Shown here: positions 47,486 to 56,255 of the stretch, piece by piece
How positions within the stretch are numbered: position 1 is the first letter of the stretch
Layout: every line of letters starts with the position of its first letter
NCBI GenBank assembly: GCA_003331605.1
Contig: QOPD01000008.1
Coordinates: 1 to 60,164 of the forward strand
DNA from: SAR86 cluster bacterium
GTDB taxonomy: Bacteria; Pseudomonadota; Gammaproteobacteria; Magnimaribacterales; TMED112
Reading direction: 5' to 3'
DNA length: 60,164 nucleotides
The notes under the pieces: generated by a model
Told to the model about the DNA's origin: nothing
The model's database searches: none
Seen by the model: the letters and a program-made list of their open reading frames with translations, nothing else
Position numbers and translations under genes: made by a program

Positions 47486-50400
47486 TTACTCATTATTTTT
47501 ATTTAATAAATCTATATTACCACCAGTTGCCATTACATTATCAGTAAATGTTTTTTCATTCACAAAACTCTTTAAGTAATCTGGACCACCTGCTTTTGGC
47601 CCAGTACCACTAAGGCCCTGGCCACCGAAAGGTTGAACACCCACAACTGCACCAACAATATCTCTGTTTAAGTAAAAATTCCCAACGTTTCCTTTTTCAA
47701 ATATCTTGCGAGCTTTTTCGAGTATTCTAGTGTGTGCACCCATAGTTAAACCATATCCTGTCTCATTTACTTCATCCAAGACTCGATCCAAATCAGATGC
47801 CGAATAACGAATAAAGTGAAGAATGGGCCCAAATTTCTCACCGCCTATTTCACTGATTGCATCAATTTGTATGGCTGTTGGATTGAAAAAATATCCCTGA
47901 TCTGAAATTTTGTTTGCAACTTCAACTATTACCTTATTTTCTTTCTCCATTCTGGCTTTATGATCCAATAATTTTTTCAAAGACACCTCATTAATAATTG
48001 GGCCTATATCAGTTTCAGGCAGATTGGGATCACCAATAGAAAGTTCATTCATAGCTTCTGATAAATAGTTCCAGTATTCATCTGCAACCTCTTCCTGAAC
48101 ATATACAGCTCTAAGAGCACTACACCTTTGGCCTGCACTTAAGAAAGACGATCTCAAAATGTCGTCTATTACCTGTTCTTTAAGAGCTGAAGAGTCAACA
48201 AACATGACATTTTGACCACCTGTTTCAGCAATCAATGTTCTGATAGGGCCATCCAGATTAGCTAAGTTAAGGTTAATCTGTTTGGCTGCAGCGCTAGACC
48301 CTGTAAAAGCAACTCCATCAAGCCACTCTAGCTTAGTCAATTCATTACTGATGTCTTTTTCTGCGATAACAAGATGTAGAGCGGATTGAGGCACTCCCGC
48401 CTCATAGAACATTTTCACAACTTCGTAAGCAATTAAAGAAGTATCCTCTGCTGGTTTGGCAATAACATTGTTTCCTGTTATCAGTGCTGCTGAAATTTGA
48501 CCCACAAAAATTGCTAAAGGAAAATTCCAGGGACTCACACACAAAAAATTTCCTTTTGGAGCATGCTCTAAGAAATTATTTTCCCCAGTAGGGCCAGGAA
48601 GCTTCAACGCCTTGAATAAATTATCGCTCTGTAGGGAATAGTAATTGATGAAGTCTATTGCCTCTCGAACTTCGGCGTCACAATCTTTCAGAGTTTTTCC
48701 TGCTTCATTTGCTAGGAGATAAAAAAGCTTTGTTTCATTTTTTGACAGAGCTTGAGCCACTAAATCTAAAACTTTTTTTCTTTCAGCAAGTGGTATTTCA
48801 GACCATTCTTTTGATGGTTTTAAAGTTTTTAGATCAGCTATTATTTGTTGGTCGGCGTATGCTACTTCTCCAATTTTTTTGTTGGGATTAAATGGAGCAG
48901 CTCTGCCTAATTTCTTACCTTCATGAAGGACGCCATTAACGATGGACGAAGCATGGAAGGTTTCTTTTTCAAATTCTTTCATACCTAATTTTAAATCACT
49001 GATATCAGCCAGGTCACCAAAATCAAAGCCCTTGGAATTTGCTCTATCATCAAAGATTTGATCAGGTCTTCTTACATTTGATAAAAAGTTTTTATTCTCA
49101 AGATTCTCATCGGCAATCAAGATAGGGTTTTTCACTACATCGGAAACAGGAATGTCTTTTGATAAATACTTATTTACAAAAGAGCTATTTGCACCATTCT
49201 CAAGCAATCTTCTTACTAAATAAGGCAGTAACTCTTTCTTGGATCCAACAGGAGCATAAATCCTTGTAACAGGAAAACTATTATAAATCTTTTCTGCATT
49301 GCGATAAGTTAGATCCCCCATCCCATAAATTCTTTGGAATTCAAAATCATCAACTCTTCCCTTATATAGCTCCATTATTGCTGCAATGGTATGAGCATTG
49401 TGGGTTGCAAAATATGGTCTTAGATTCTTTGAGTGGGCAATGAGTCTTGCTGTATGCAAATAATTTAAATCCGTAAAGGATTTAGAGGTAAATACTGGAA
49501 GATCTGGAGCACCTTTTGTCTGATGAATTTTAATTTCTTGGTCCCAATATGCTCCTTTGACTAGCCTCATCATCATGCCATTTCTATTGCTTCCTAGTTC
49601 ATCAATCAAATTAACAACCTCCGATGATCTTTTCCCATAAGCTTGGATTGCTAAACCTAGTCCACTCCAATCTTTAAGGCTTTTTTCTTGTGCCAATTTT
49701 TCAATTAATTTGAGACTTAACTCCAGTCTATCCTGTTCCTCAGCGTCTACAGTTAGAGCTATTTCTTGGATAGCAGCTTGCTTCGACAACTCAAGCACCC
49801 GATCGTAGAGCTCATTTAAAACTCTTGTTTCTTTAACCGCCTCGTATCTTGGATGTATTGCCGATAGCTTTATTGAGATTTCGTGGAATGAGTTTGTTAA
49901 TTGAGCATTTTTTTCACCGACTTTTTTGATTGCTTTTTCATATGCATCAAAAAAGAAATCAACGTCACCTTGCGTTCGTGCAGCTTCACCCAACATATCA
50001 AAAGAACATGGCAACTTAGGTGAATTAAATTTTCTGAGAGCATCATCGATATCGATTCCTGAAACAAACTCCTCACTTAAGATTTCCATCCCTTTTTTAA
50101 TGGCTTCTCTTAAAACAGGATCACCAATTCTAGAAGTCACACCACTCAACCATGAAAGAGGGTTGCCTGTGATTGTTTTATCAAGCTCAACTACTTGTTC
50201 AGCTAGAAACAATCCAAAAGTTGTTGCATTAACAAAAATTGAGGGAGAGCTATTTAAGTGCTCAAGCCATTTTTTTCCACCAATTTTTTCTTCGATGATT
50301 TCATCGCAAGTCCGGTTATCAGGAATACGCAAAAGAGATTCTGCAAGACACATCAGAGCTACTCCCTCTTGATTGCTGAGGCCGTACTCTAAAAAAAAGT

Positions 50401-50566
50401 TGTCCAGCCTTGTTTTTTTTCTATCATCTCTGCAGTTCTGAACAATTTGCACTGCATTTTTTTCAATGTTTGGCTCATTGATCCATGCGTTGTTTTGAAT
50501 CAACTCTTCAACCAGACCAATCTCTTCTCTGTACTTTAGTTCTTTAAGTTTATTGAAAAAGCCCAT
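47486..50566 (-). CDS. putA: Bifunctional proline dehydrogenase / P5C dehydrogenase PutA
   Basis: It oxidises proline to glutamate in two steps with channelled P5C. 1026 residues, the short type, without the N-terminal ribbon-helix-helix DNA-binding domain of E. coli PutA (1320). The proline dehydrogenase barrel shows ISIKLSAIHPRYE, LTVDAEEQDRLELSL, RLVKGAYWDQEI and FATHNAHT. The aldehyde dehydrogenase half shows PWNFPLAIFVGQ, ETGGQNVMFV (general base Glu) and Cys815 in SAGQRCSALRAVY, ending PFGGQGLSGTGPKAGG. Because it cannot autorepress, another regulator is needed; a 16-bp palindrome lies 20 bases upstream and LysR is the next gene upstream. Confidence 0.97.
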   Translation of the reverse strand: MGFFNKLKELKYREEIGLVEELIQNNAWINEPNIEKNAVQIVQNCRDDRKKTRLDNFFLEYGLSNQEGVALMCLAESLLRIPDNRTCDEIIEEKIGGKKWLEHLNSSPSIFVNATTFGLFLAEQVVELDKTITGNPLSWLSGVTSRIGDPVLREAIKKGMEILSEEFVSGIDIDDALRKFNSPKLPCSFDMLGEAARTQGDVDFFFDAYEKAIKKVGEKNAQLTNSFHEISIKLSAIHPRYEAVKETRVLNELYDRVLELSKQAAIQEIALTVDAEEQDRLELSLKLIEKLAQEKSLKDWSGLGLAIQAYGKRSSEVVNLIDELGSNRNGMMMRLVKGAYWDQEIKIHQTKGAPDLPVFTSKSFTDLNYLHTARLIAHSKNLRPYFATHNAHTIAAIMELYKGRVDDFEFQRIYGMGDLTYRNAEKIYNSFPVTRIYAPVGSKKELLPYLVRRLLENGANSSFVNKYLSKDIPVSDVVKNPILIADENLENKNFLSNVRRPDQIFDDRANSKGFDFGDLADISDLKLGMKEFEKETFHASSIVNGVLHEGKKLGRAAPFNPNKKIGEVAYADQQIIADLKTLKPSKEWSEIPLAERKKVLDLVAQALSKNETKLFYLLANEAGKTLKDCDAEVREAIDFINYYSLQSDNLFKALKLPGPTGENNFLEHAPKGNFLCVSPWNFPLAIFVGQISAALITGNNVIAKPAEDTSLIAYEVVKMFYEAGVPQSALHLVIAEKDISNELTKLEWLDGVAFTGSSAAAKQINLNLANLDGPIRTLIAETGGQNVMFVDSSALKEQVIDDILRSSFLSAGQRCSALRAVYVQEEVADEYWNYLSEAMNELSIGDPNLPETDIGPIINEVSLKKLLDHKARMEKENKVIVEVANKISDQGYFFNPTAIQIDAISEIGGEKFGPILHFIRYSASDLDRVLDEVNETGYGLTMGAHTRILEKARKIFEKGNVGNFYLNRDIVGAVVGVQPFGGQGLSGTGPKAGGPDYLKSFVNEKTFTDNVMATGGNIDLLNKNNE

Positions 50567-50585
50567 GATATTTCCGTGCTTGATA

Positions 50586-50601
50586 TTTTAAACGTTTAAA
50601 A
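50586..50601. promoter_or_regulatory. 16-bp perfect palindrome upstream of putA (candidate operator)
   Basis: TTTTAAACGTTTAAAA is a perfect inverted repeat centred at 50593/50594, in the 66-base gap between the LysR stop and putA. On the putA strand it overlaps a TAAAAT -10-like hexamer, with GGAAA as ribosome site before the ATG. That placement would suit a repressor. The protein that binds it is unknown. Confidence 0.5.
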
Positions 50602-50632
50602 AGAAAAATATAGCCAGAATAGATAGAATAAA

Positions 50633-51535
50633 TTAAAGCTTGGCTTCTTTAAAAGCTTGCTTAATAAGGTCTTTTAACCAAATATGTCCCGGGTCGTTAT
50701 CATTGGTTTCGTGCCATGCCAAAAAGAATTGAGATGGTGCTACTTCAAAAGGCAAAACCTTAAATCCAAGCTTGTGTTTTTTAGCAAAAACTTTTGTACA
50801 AGTTAAAACCATATCGGTATTTTTTAAGATCTCTGGTGTTACTAAAAAATGTTGGGCTCGCAAGGTGACTTTTCTTTCCAACTGCAATTTTGATAAAGCA
50901 TTGTCGACCAAGGCTCCACCGATTTTTCTACCTGAGATGTGGATATGATCAAGTTCCAGAAATTGGTCAATTGTTAGTTCCTTCTCAGAAGCAAGTGGGT
51001 GATCATTTCTAAAGCCACAAACAAACTCATCTTCAAAAACTAATTCTTTTGTGATGTCTGTTTCAGATGGCGGGAATGGATCAACAATGAAATTAATTTC
51101 ATTGGCTGCTAGAGCGTGATGCATTTTATCACGATTGGTGTAATAACTTGAAATTTTAACGTTTGGGGCATTTTGATGAATTTTGGTCATTAGTATGGGC
51201 AAAATTCTACCTTCGGTGACATCATTAAGTGCCAATCTAAATGTGCGACTTGAAGTTGCAGGATCAAAAGATTCAGGTTTTTCTAGACTTTTTTGCAGTA
51301 TGGAAAGAGCATCCCGAACATGGATAATGATATTCTCGGTCTTTGCAGTTGGCTTTACCCCTTGACCAACACGAATGAACAACTGATCATCAAAATAATC
51401 TCGTAATTTTGCCAAGGCACTGCTTACAGCAGGTTGTGTGATGCCTACAATTTCTCCTGCTTTTGTTAAGCTGCCTTCTGTGTATATGGCATTAAATACA
51501 ACAAGCAAGTTTAAGTCGAGATTATTAAGTTTCAT
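50633..51535 (-). CDS. LysR-family transcriptional regulator
   Basis: 300 residues. The N-terminal winged helix-turn-helix is typical (LDLNLLVVFNAIYTEGSLTKAG, then ITQPAVSSALAKLRDYF), with an effector-binding domain after it. The NodD/NahR/PcpR-like opening suggests an aromatic or small-acid ligand, but this is not certain. It diverges from the six-gene operon at 51629, with a TATAAATACTATTTATA palindrome between, and lies upstream of putA on the same strand. The likely target is the divergent operon and itself. TATAAT on its strand (51546-51551) leaves ten bases before the ATG. Confidence 0.93.
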   Translation of the reverse strand: MKLNNLDLNLLVVFNAIYTEGSLTKAGEIVGITQPAVSSALAKLRDYFDDQLFIRVGQGVKPTAKTENIIIHVRDALSILQKSLEKPESFDPATSSRTFRLALNDVTEGRILPILMTKIHQNAPNVKISSYYTNRDKMHHALAANEINFIVDPFPPSETDITKELVFEDEFVCGFRNDHPLASEKELTIDQFLELDHIHISGRKIGGALVDNALSKLQLERKVTLRAQHFLVTPEILKNTDMVLTCTKVFAKKHKLGFKVLPFEVAPSQFFLAWHETNDNDPGHIWLKDLIKQAFKEAKL

Positions 51536-51565
51536 TTTTGAAATAATTATACAGCAGGTGTATAT

Positions 51566-51582
51566 TATAAATACTATTTATA
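51566..51582. promoter_or_regulatory. Candidate LysR-type operator
   Basis: TATAAATACTATTTATA is a 17-bp inverted repeat with a single central base, and it contains the T-N11-A pattern (T at 51568, A at 51580) usual for LysR regulators. It lies about 15 bases upstream of the regulator's own -10 hexamer (covering its -35 region) and about 20 bases upstream of a TATTAT hexamer (51604-51609) facing the acyl-CoA dehydrogenase. That is the standard position for divergent control and autorepression. Confidence 0.55.
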
Positions 51583-51628
51583 TTATTAAAGTAATAACTT
51601 CAATATTATCAAATAGTTGGGGAAAATC

Positions 51629-52849
51629 ATGAACTTTGAATCTACAGAAAAAATAGATTTTTATTTACCAAAAGTTAAGCAATATATTGAAGAAGAAGTA
51701 ATACCAGTTGAAAAGAAAATACATGAGCAAGAAAAAGCTGGCTCAGATAGATGGCAGCCGCATGAAGAGCTTGAGCCTCTAAAAGAGGAAGCAAAAAAAA
51801 GAGGCTTATGGAATTTATTTCTACCAGATAGTGAGCTAGGATCTGGACTCTCAAATTTTGAATATGCACATTTAGCTGAGCAAATGGGAAGAACAACTTT
51901 TGCTTCTGAGACTATGAATTGTAGTGCACCAGATACAGGCAATATGGAAGTGCTGGTTAGGTATGGCTCCAAGGAGCAACAAGATCAATGGTTAAAGCCA
52001 CTTCTAAATGGAGAAATTAGGTCGGCTTTTGGGATGACCGAGCCTGGCGTTGCTTCATCCGATGCAACAAATATGGAGGCTAAAGCTGAACTTGTTGATG
52101 GTCAATGGGTAATTAATGGAGAGAAATGGTGGACTTCAGGTGCAGGAGACCCAAGGTGTAAGATTATCATCTTTATGTGTGTGACCAATCCAGATAATGA
52201 TAGACACAGAAGGCATTCAATGATTCTTGTTCCAATGGATACACCTGGTGTAGAAGTTCAGAGAATGATGCATGTCTTTGGTTACGATGATGCACCACAT
52301 GGCCATGCGCACATAAAATTTAATAACGTTAAGGTCCCATATGAGAATGTCATTCTAGGAGAAGGTCGAGGTTTTGAAATTGCTCAAGGCAGACTTGGGC
52401 CTGGTCGAATCCACCATTGCATGAGAGCTATTGGAGCTGCTGAAGTTGCTCTTGAGATGATGTGTGATCGAGGCACCAAAAGAACAGCCTTTGGTAAAGA
52501 GTTAGTAAGGCTGGGTGGGAACTTTGATGTAATTGCCAACTCTAGAATAGAAATAAATCAAGCACGACTGTTAACCTTGCAAGCAGCATGGATGATGGAT
52601 AAATATGGCAATAAGCATGCTGCAAGCGAAATAGCACAAATCAAAGTTGTTGCGCCAAATGTTGCATGCAATGTTATTGATAGAGCTATTCAGATGCACG
52701 GAGGTGGGGGTGTTTCACAAGATTTTCCTTTAGCTAAAATGTACTCCTTTATGCGTTGCCTACGTTTAGCTGATGGTCCTGATGAAGTCCATAGAAGGAG
52801 CGTTGCCAGAATTGAGTTGGCCAAAAATTTACTAAAGATTAGTGAATAG
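51629..52849 (+). CDS. Acyl-CoA dehydrogenase (ACAD10/11-like)
   Basis: A 406-residue FAD acyl-CoA dehydrogenase. Signatures: [66 protein letters not shown], and the C-terminal active-site region [17 protein letters not shown]. This resembles the ACAD10/11 branch, which in animals acts on long, branched or 4-hydroxy acids. ATG 51629 follows a strong Shine-Dalgarno (GGGGA), so I reject an in-frame start 12 bases upstream. It is the first gene of a coupled six-gene operon divergent from LysR, and overlaps the nitronate monooxygenase fragment by eight bases (GTGAATAG). Confidence 0.95.
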   Translation: MNFESTEKIDFYLPKVKQYIEEEVIPVEKKIHEQEKAGSDRWQPHEELEPLKEEAKKRGLWNLFLPDSELGSGLSNFEYAHLAEQMGRTTFASETMNCSAPDTGNMEVLVRYGSKEQQDQWLKPLLNGEIRSAFGMTEPGVASSDATNMEAKAELVDGQWVINGEKWWTSGAGDPRCKIIIFMCVTNPDNDRHRRHSMILVPMDTPGVEVQRMMHVFGYDDAPHGHAHIKFNNVKVPYENVILGEGRGFEIAQGRLGPGRIHHCMRAIGAAEVALEMMCDRGTKRTAFGKELVRLGGNFDVIANSRIEINQARLLTLQAAWMMDKYGNKHAASEIAQIKVVAPNVACNVIDRAIQMHGGGGVSQDFPLAKMYSFMRCLRLADGPDEVHRRSVARIELAKNLLKISE

Positions 52850-53138
52850 AGTAACGAAACTAACTGGTTCTAGATTTCCAATTATTCAAGCGCCAATGGG
52901 CTGGATTGCAAGGCGCAAACTTGCTTCAGCAGTTTGTAACGCGGGAGGGCTTGGAATAATAGAAACCTCCTCTGGAGAAGTTGAAAACTGTATTGCAGAA
53001 ATTCAAGCAATGCCGGAATTAACCGATCAGCCTTTTGGGGTTAACCTTCCATTACTTTTTTTGGCTGATGACAAAATGGTCAATATTGTTGCTGAGTTCA
53101 ACGCAACATGCGATGCAATGTTAAAAGCAAAATTATGA
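52842..53138 (+). pseudogene. Truncated nitronate monooxygenase (N-terminal fragment)
   Basis: 98 residues from GTG 52842. The sequence is the start of a nitronate monooxygenase / 2-nitropropane dioxygenase barrel: FPIIQAPMGWIARRKLASA, CNAGGLGIIETSS, QPFGVNLPLLFLADDKM. Full family members have about 320 residues; here the match stops at about residue 87 and a short unrelated tail (NATCDAMLKAKL) leads to a TGA. FMN-binding and catalytic parts are missing, so it cannot be an active monooxygenase. It is still exactly coupled on both sides (GTGAATAG with the dehydrogenase, ATGA with the dehalogenase), so the remnant may be kept for translational coupling. Confidence 0.85.
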
Positions 53139-54226
53139 AAGTTTTAAGAACCCCAGATTCGTATTTTCAAAATTTAAAAGAATACCCATTCAAGCCTATA
53201 TATACCAACATTAAAACAAAAGATGGTACAGATTTAAGAATTCACCATATTGATGAAGGTCCAAGAGATGGACCTATATTGTTAGCGATGCATGGCCAAC
53301 CAGTATGGAGCTATTTATACATACGTATGTTGCCTTACCTTACAAAGGCAGGGATAAGGGTAATAGCACCTGATCTTGTGGGTTACGGCAAATCTGATAA
53401 GCCAGCTGCTCGAGAAGATTATTCTTATCAGAACCAAGTTGATTGGATGGGCGCTTGGTTAAAGGAAAATGATTTGAATAATCTGACATTTTTTGGGCAA
53501 GATTGGGGAGGTTTGATTGGTTTGCGCATGGTAGCTGCAGACCCTGACCGCTTTACAAAAGTAGCAGTTGGGAACACTGGCTTGCCATATAACCCTGACG
53601 TTGATCAAGAGGTAATAGATAGAGTTCATGCATTTAGAGCAAGCAAGAAAAGGTACTCAATCTTTAAGATGGCTCAAGAGGTCTCAAAGATGGATAAGAA
53701 AAGCTTAAGTCTTGATAAAAGCGTTAGAAGACATCCAGCTTTGAAGTTCATGTATTGGCAAAAATGGACGTGGGACACCGTTGATCCTGCATTGGGTTTA
53801 ATTAATTCGATGCAGATGGAGCGAGGCTCGAGAATTGGAAGATTGATTTATTATTTATTTCAAAGGACGGGTTTAGAAAAAATAGCTCCTTTTAAGACAG
53901 ATTTAATAAAGGCATACGAAGCACCTTTCCCAAATCCAAGCTATAAGATGGGGCCTCGAGCTATGCCTAGTCAAGTGCCCTTAATACCCGATAAGTCATT
54001 GGAAGCACAAAGGGTAGCTAGGGAGTTTTTCAAAACATCAAATAAACCATTTTTGTCAGTGTTTGCTGGGAATGATCCTGTGACAAATGGGATAGAAAAA
54101 GATGTTGTGAAAATGGCACCTAACGCAGTAAGTGCAGAAAAGATAGGGGGTGGACATTTTTTTCAATGGACTAAACCTGAAAAATTATCAAATATCCTGA
54201 TTAAATTTATTAAAGGAAGTAAATGA
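53135..54226 (+). CDS. Haloalkane dehalogenase-like alpha/beta hydrolase
   Basis: A 363-residue alpha/beta hydrolase of the haloalkane dehalogenase I type. The nucleophile elbow is GQDWGG with Asp123 and the adjacent halide-stabilising Trp124, nearly the same numbering as DhlA (Asp124). The likely acid is Asp314 in VFAGNDPVT and the base His341 in GGGHFFQ. The oxyanion region reads HGQPVWSYLY, where HGEPTW is usual (Glu to Gln). The protein is longer than DhlA (310) by an insertion in the cap, so the substrate may not be a haloalkane. ATG 53135 overlaps the preceding stop; an earlier frame start is inside the fragment gene. Confidence 0.85.
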   Translation: MKVLRTPDSYFQNLKEYPFKPIYTNIKTKDGTDLRIHHIDEGPRDGPILLAMHGQPVWSYLYIRMLPYLTKAGIRVIAPDLVGYGKSDKPAAREDYSYQNQVDWMGAWLKENDLNNLTFFGQDWGGLIGLRMVAADPDRFTKVAVGNTGLPYNPDVDQEVIDRVHAFRASKKRYSIFKMAQEVSKMDKKSLSLDKSVRRHPALKFMYWQKWTWDTVDPALGLINSMQMERGSRIGRLIYYLFQRTGLEKIAPFKTDLIKAYEAPFPNPSYKMGPRAMPSQVPLIPDKSLEAQRVAREFFKTSNKPFLSVFAGNDPVTNGIEKDVVKMAPNAVSAEKIGGGHFFQWTKPEKLSNILIKFIKGSK

Positions 54227-54630
54227 TTGTACTTAATTCACTAAGACTAACAGATGAGCAAATGAAAATGTTTATGGAGTTCCCTGATGATAAACCAATC
54301 AAAATGGTCAACTTACTAAAGTTTAAAAATAAAGCTGAATACAAAGATAAAAGAGAAACGGCTTTAACTGGGGAAGAGGCCTACAATATTTATTCTGAAG
54401 AAGTCGGCAACCATTTAGCCAAAGTTGGCGGTAAGATAATTTTTTGGGGCAAAGTTAAAGGTCTCTTGCTGGGTGAAGTTGAGGAACTGTGGGATCAAGT
54501 AGCAATTGCAGAATACCCTAACAAGACAGCGATGATTACAATGTTTACCAACGAAGACTATTTAGTTAGCGAGAAACACAGAAGTGCAGGGTTGGAGGGC
54601 CAGCTAAATATAATTACTCAAGATGAATAA
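54223..54630 (+). CDS. DUF1330-like protein
   Basis: A 135-residue ferredoxin-like-fold protein. KMVNLLKFK near residues 28-36, the YNIYSEEVGNHLAKVGGKIIFWG segment in part, and EELWDQVAIAEYPNKTAM are the landmarks of DUF1330, a family of small dimeric proteins without known activity. It overlaps the dehalogenase by four bases (ATGA) and the following membrane gene by eight (ATGAATAA). A role in the same degradation or detoxification route is inferred only from context. Confidence 0.78.
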   Translation: MIVLNSLRLTDEQMKMFMEFPDDKPIKMVNLLKFKNKAEYKDKRETALTGEEAYNIYSEEVGNHLAKVGGKIIFWGKVKGLLLGEVEELWDQVAIAEYPNKTAMITMFTNEDYLVSEKHRSAGLEGQLNIITQDE

Positions 54631-55078
54631 GTTATTCCCTAATGTTGCAGACAATAATTACTTAGGAGCTAAGTCTGCTTATTACTTTTTTATACTCTGG
54701 ATGCTTGTAAATACATGGCGCAGTTTTGTGCATTTTACAGCTGAAGATGCGGGTCTTAATTCAATTGCTAATTTAATTGTTTTTGAAGGCATCCCAGATC
54801 CAAACCAAGTGATTTATCTCTTTGGTTCACTTTGGGGAGAAGTTCAAGTCTTGTTATGTCTAATTAGTTGGGTGGTATTAATTAAATACAGAAGCCTTTT
54901 ATCTTTTATGTACTTAATTTGGTTATTGGAATGGGTTTTAAGAATAACTCTAATTTCATCTTGGCATGGATTGGATGACAGTTACAGAACTGCACCGACG
55001 CCCGGAGTGGTTTACGCGCCTTACGTTCTCGGTTTATTGAGTATTTTCTTTGTATTGTCTTTGAAGGAATCAAAATGA
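54623..55078 (+). CDS. Four-helix membrane protein of unknown function
   Basis: 151 residues, four hydrophobic stretches: YYFFILWMLVNTWRSFVHF, YLFGSLWGEVQVLLCLISW, LLSFMYLIWLLEWVLRI, and VLGLLSIFFVLSL at the C-terminus. A charged loop (SSWHGLDDSYRTAPTPG) lies before the last helix. I do not recognise the family. It is translationally coupled to the genes on both sides, so it probably belongs with the dehalogenase operon, perhaps as a transporter-like or sensing component. Confidence 0.78.
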   Translation: MNKLFPNVADNNYLGAKSAYYFFILWMLVNTWRSFVHFTAEDAGLNSIANLIVFEGIPDPNQVIYLFGSLWGEVQVLLCLISWVVLIKYRSLLSFMYLIWLLEWVLRITLISSWHGLDDSYRTAPTPGVVYAPYVLGLLSIFFVLSLKESK

Positions 55079-56154
55079 AGTTATTAAGGAATACAGTTAT
55101 CGTTCTTGTATTGCTAGTCATTGCATTGTGGTTGGCAATAAAAGTGCCAGCAGTACAAAATCACGTGTATGAAAGAGCTATTAAGATGAGGTTATTTGCA
55201 ACTTTGCAGGAAGAAAAAGAAGACACACTTTCAGCAACTGTTTGTGGCTCAGGCTCTCCCTTAGCTTCTAATAGCGCTCAAGCATGCATATTAATTAAGG
55301 CGGGTGAAGATCTATATGTCGTAGATGTAGGAGACGGTAGTGTAGCCAATTTATCACGCTGGAACACCCCATTTGAAGATGTAAAAGCTGTGTTCATTAC
55401 CCACAATCACTCAGACCATATTTCCGATTTAGCCGATCTTCATTTAATGACTTGGGTTACAAGGGAGAGGGAAAGCAAACTTACAGTTTATGGGCCTGAA
55501 GGCATTGAGGATGTTACTAAAGGTTTTGAGATGACCTACAAACACGATTACGAATTTAGAAATGCACACCATGGAGATTTAGTAACGCCCCTAGATGTCG
55601 TTGGCTTTAATCCTATAACCATACAGGACGAATCCGTTATTTTTGACAATGGGGATTTGCAAGTTACAGCATTTAGGGTAGAACATGAACCTGTGGATCC
55701 TGCTTATGGCTTTAGGTTTGACTACAAAGGTCGTTCGATTGTTATTAGTGGTGATACAAATTACAGTACAAATTTAATTAAAAATTCTCAAAAGGCTGAT
55801 GTGCTGTTTCATGAAGCTATTTCACTTGATTTAACAAGAAGGATGTCAAAAACTCTTGCCGATCTTGGTGAAGAGTTTGATAACAATATTGCCCGTTACG
55901 GCTCAAAAATCTTCACTGATATTGAGAACTATCATGCCACCCCTTTAGAAGTAGCAGAGATAGCAAGTCTTAGTAACGTTGATATGCTTGTCTATTATCA
56001 CTTAACCCCAACCCCTCAACCTCCCATCGACAAGATAATGGCAGATATAATCTTTCGTGGTGTAGATGAGAACTTCTCCAACTGGGAATATGCCATCGAT
56101 GGCACAAAAGTAATTCTACCAATTAACTCAAAAAAAATTATTTTCAATAAGTAG
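55075..56154 (+). CDS. Membrane-anchored metallo-beta-lactamase-fold hydrolase (RNase Z-like)
   Basis: 359 residues: N-terminal helix (VIVLVLLVIALWLAIKV), then an MBL domain with the di-metal motif THNHSDH (residues 109-115), the substrate-side segment VEHEPVDPAYGFRF, ISGDTNYSTNLI and a C-terminal YYHLTP. The order resembles the RNase Z / arylsulfatase-like MBL branch, but the membrane anchor makes a tRNA-processing role unlikely; an envelope-facing esterase or sulfatase is more plausible. It is the last gene of the six-gene operon, overlapping the previous stop by four bases. Confidence 0.88.
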   Translation: MKLLRNTVIVLVLLVIALWLAIKVPAVQNHVYERAIKMRLFATLQEEKEDTLSATVCGSGSPLASNSAQACILIKAGEDLYVVDVGDGSVANLSRWNTPFEDVKAVFITHNHSDHISDLADLHLMTWVTRERESKLTVYGPEGIEDVTKGFEMTYKHDYEFRNAHHGDLVTPLDVVGFNPITIQDESVIFDNGDLQVTAFRVEHEPVDPAYGFRFDYKGRSIVISGDTNYSTNLIKNSQKADVLFHEAISLDLTRRMSKTLADLGEEFDNNIARYGSKIFTDIENYHATPLEVAEIASLSNVDMLVYYHLTPTPQPPIDKIMADIIFRGVDENFSNWEYAIDGTKVILPINSKKIIFNK

Positions 56155-56255
56155 TACATCAAATATTTAATGTGTTAATCTGTTTCCCCTTTAAAATTTT
56201 GTAACTAAAGCAATATATAGAGAGTTAGAATAAAAGGGTTAAATATGGAGAAAGA

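Noticed and set aside
49926-50372. 148-codon open frame on the + strand inside putA
   Set aside because: Shadow of the PutA N-terminal region; composition and context give no support.
50586-50601. The putA-side palindrome as a LysR terminator
   Set aside because: The stem has only one GC pair step, no loop and no following T-run on that strand; a binding site is more plausible.
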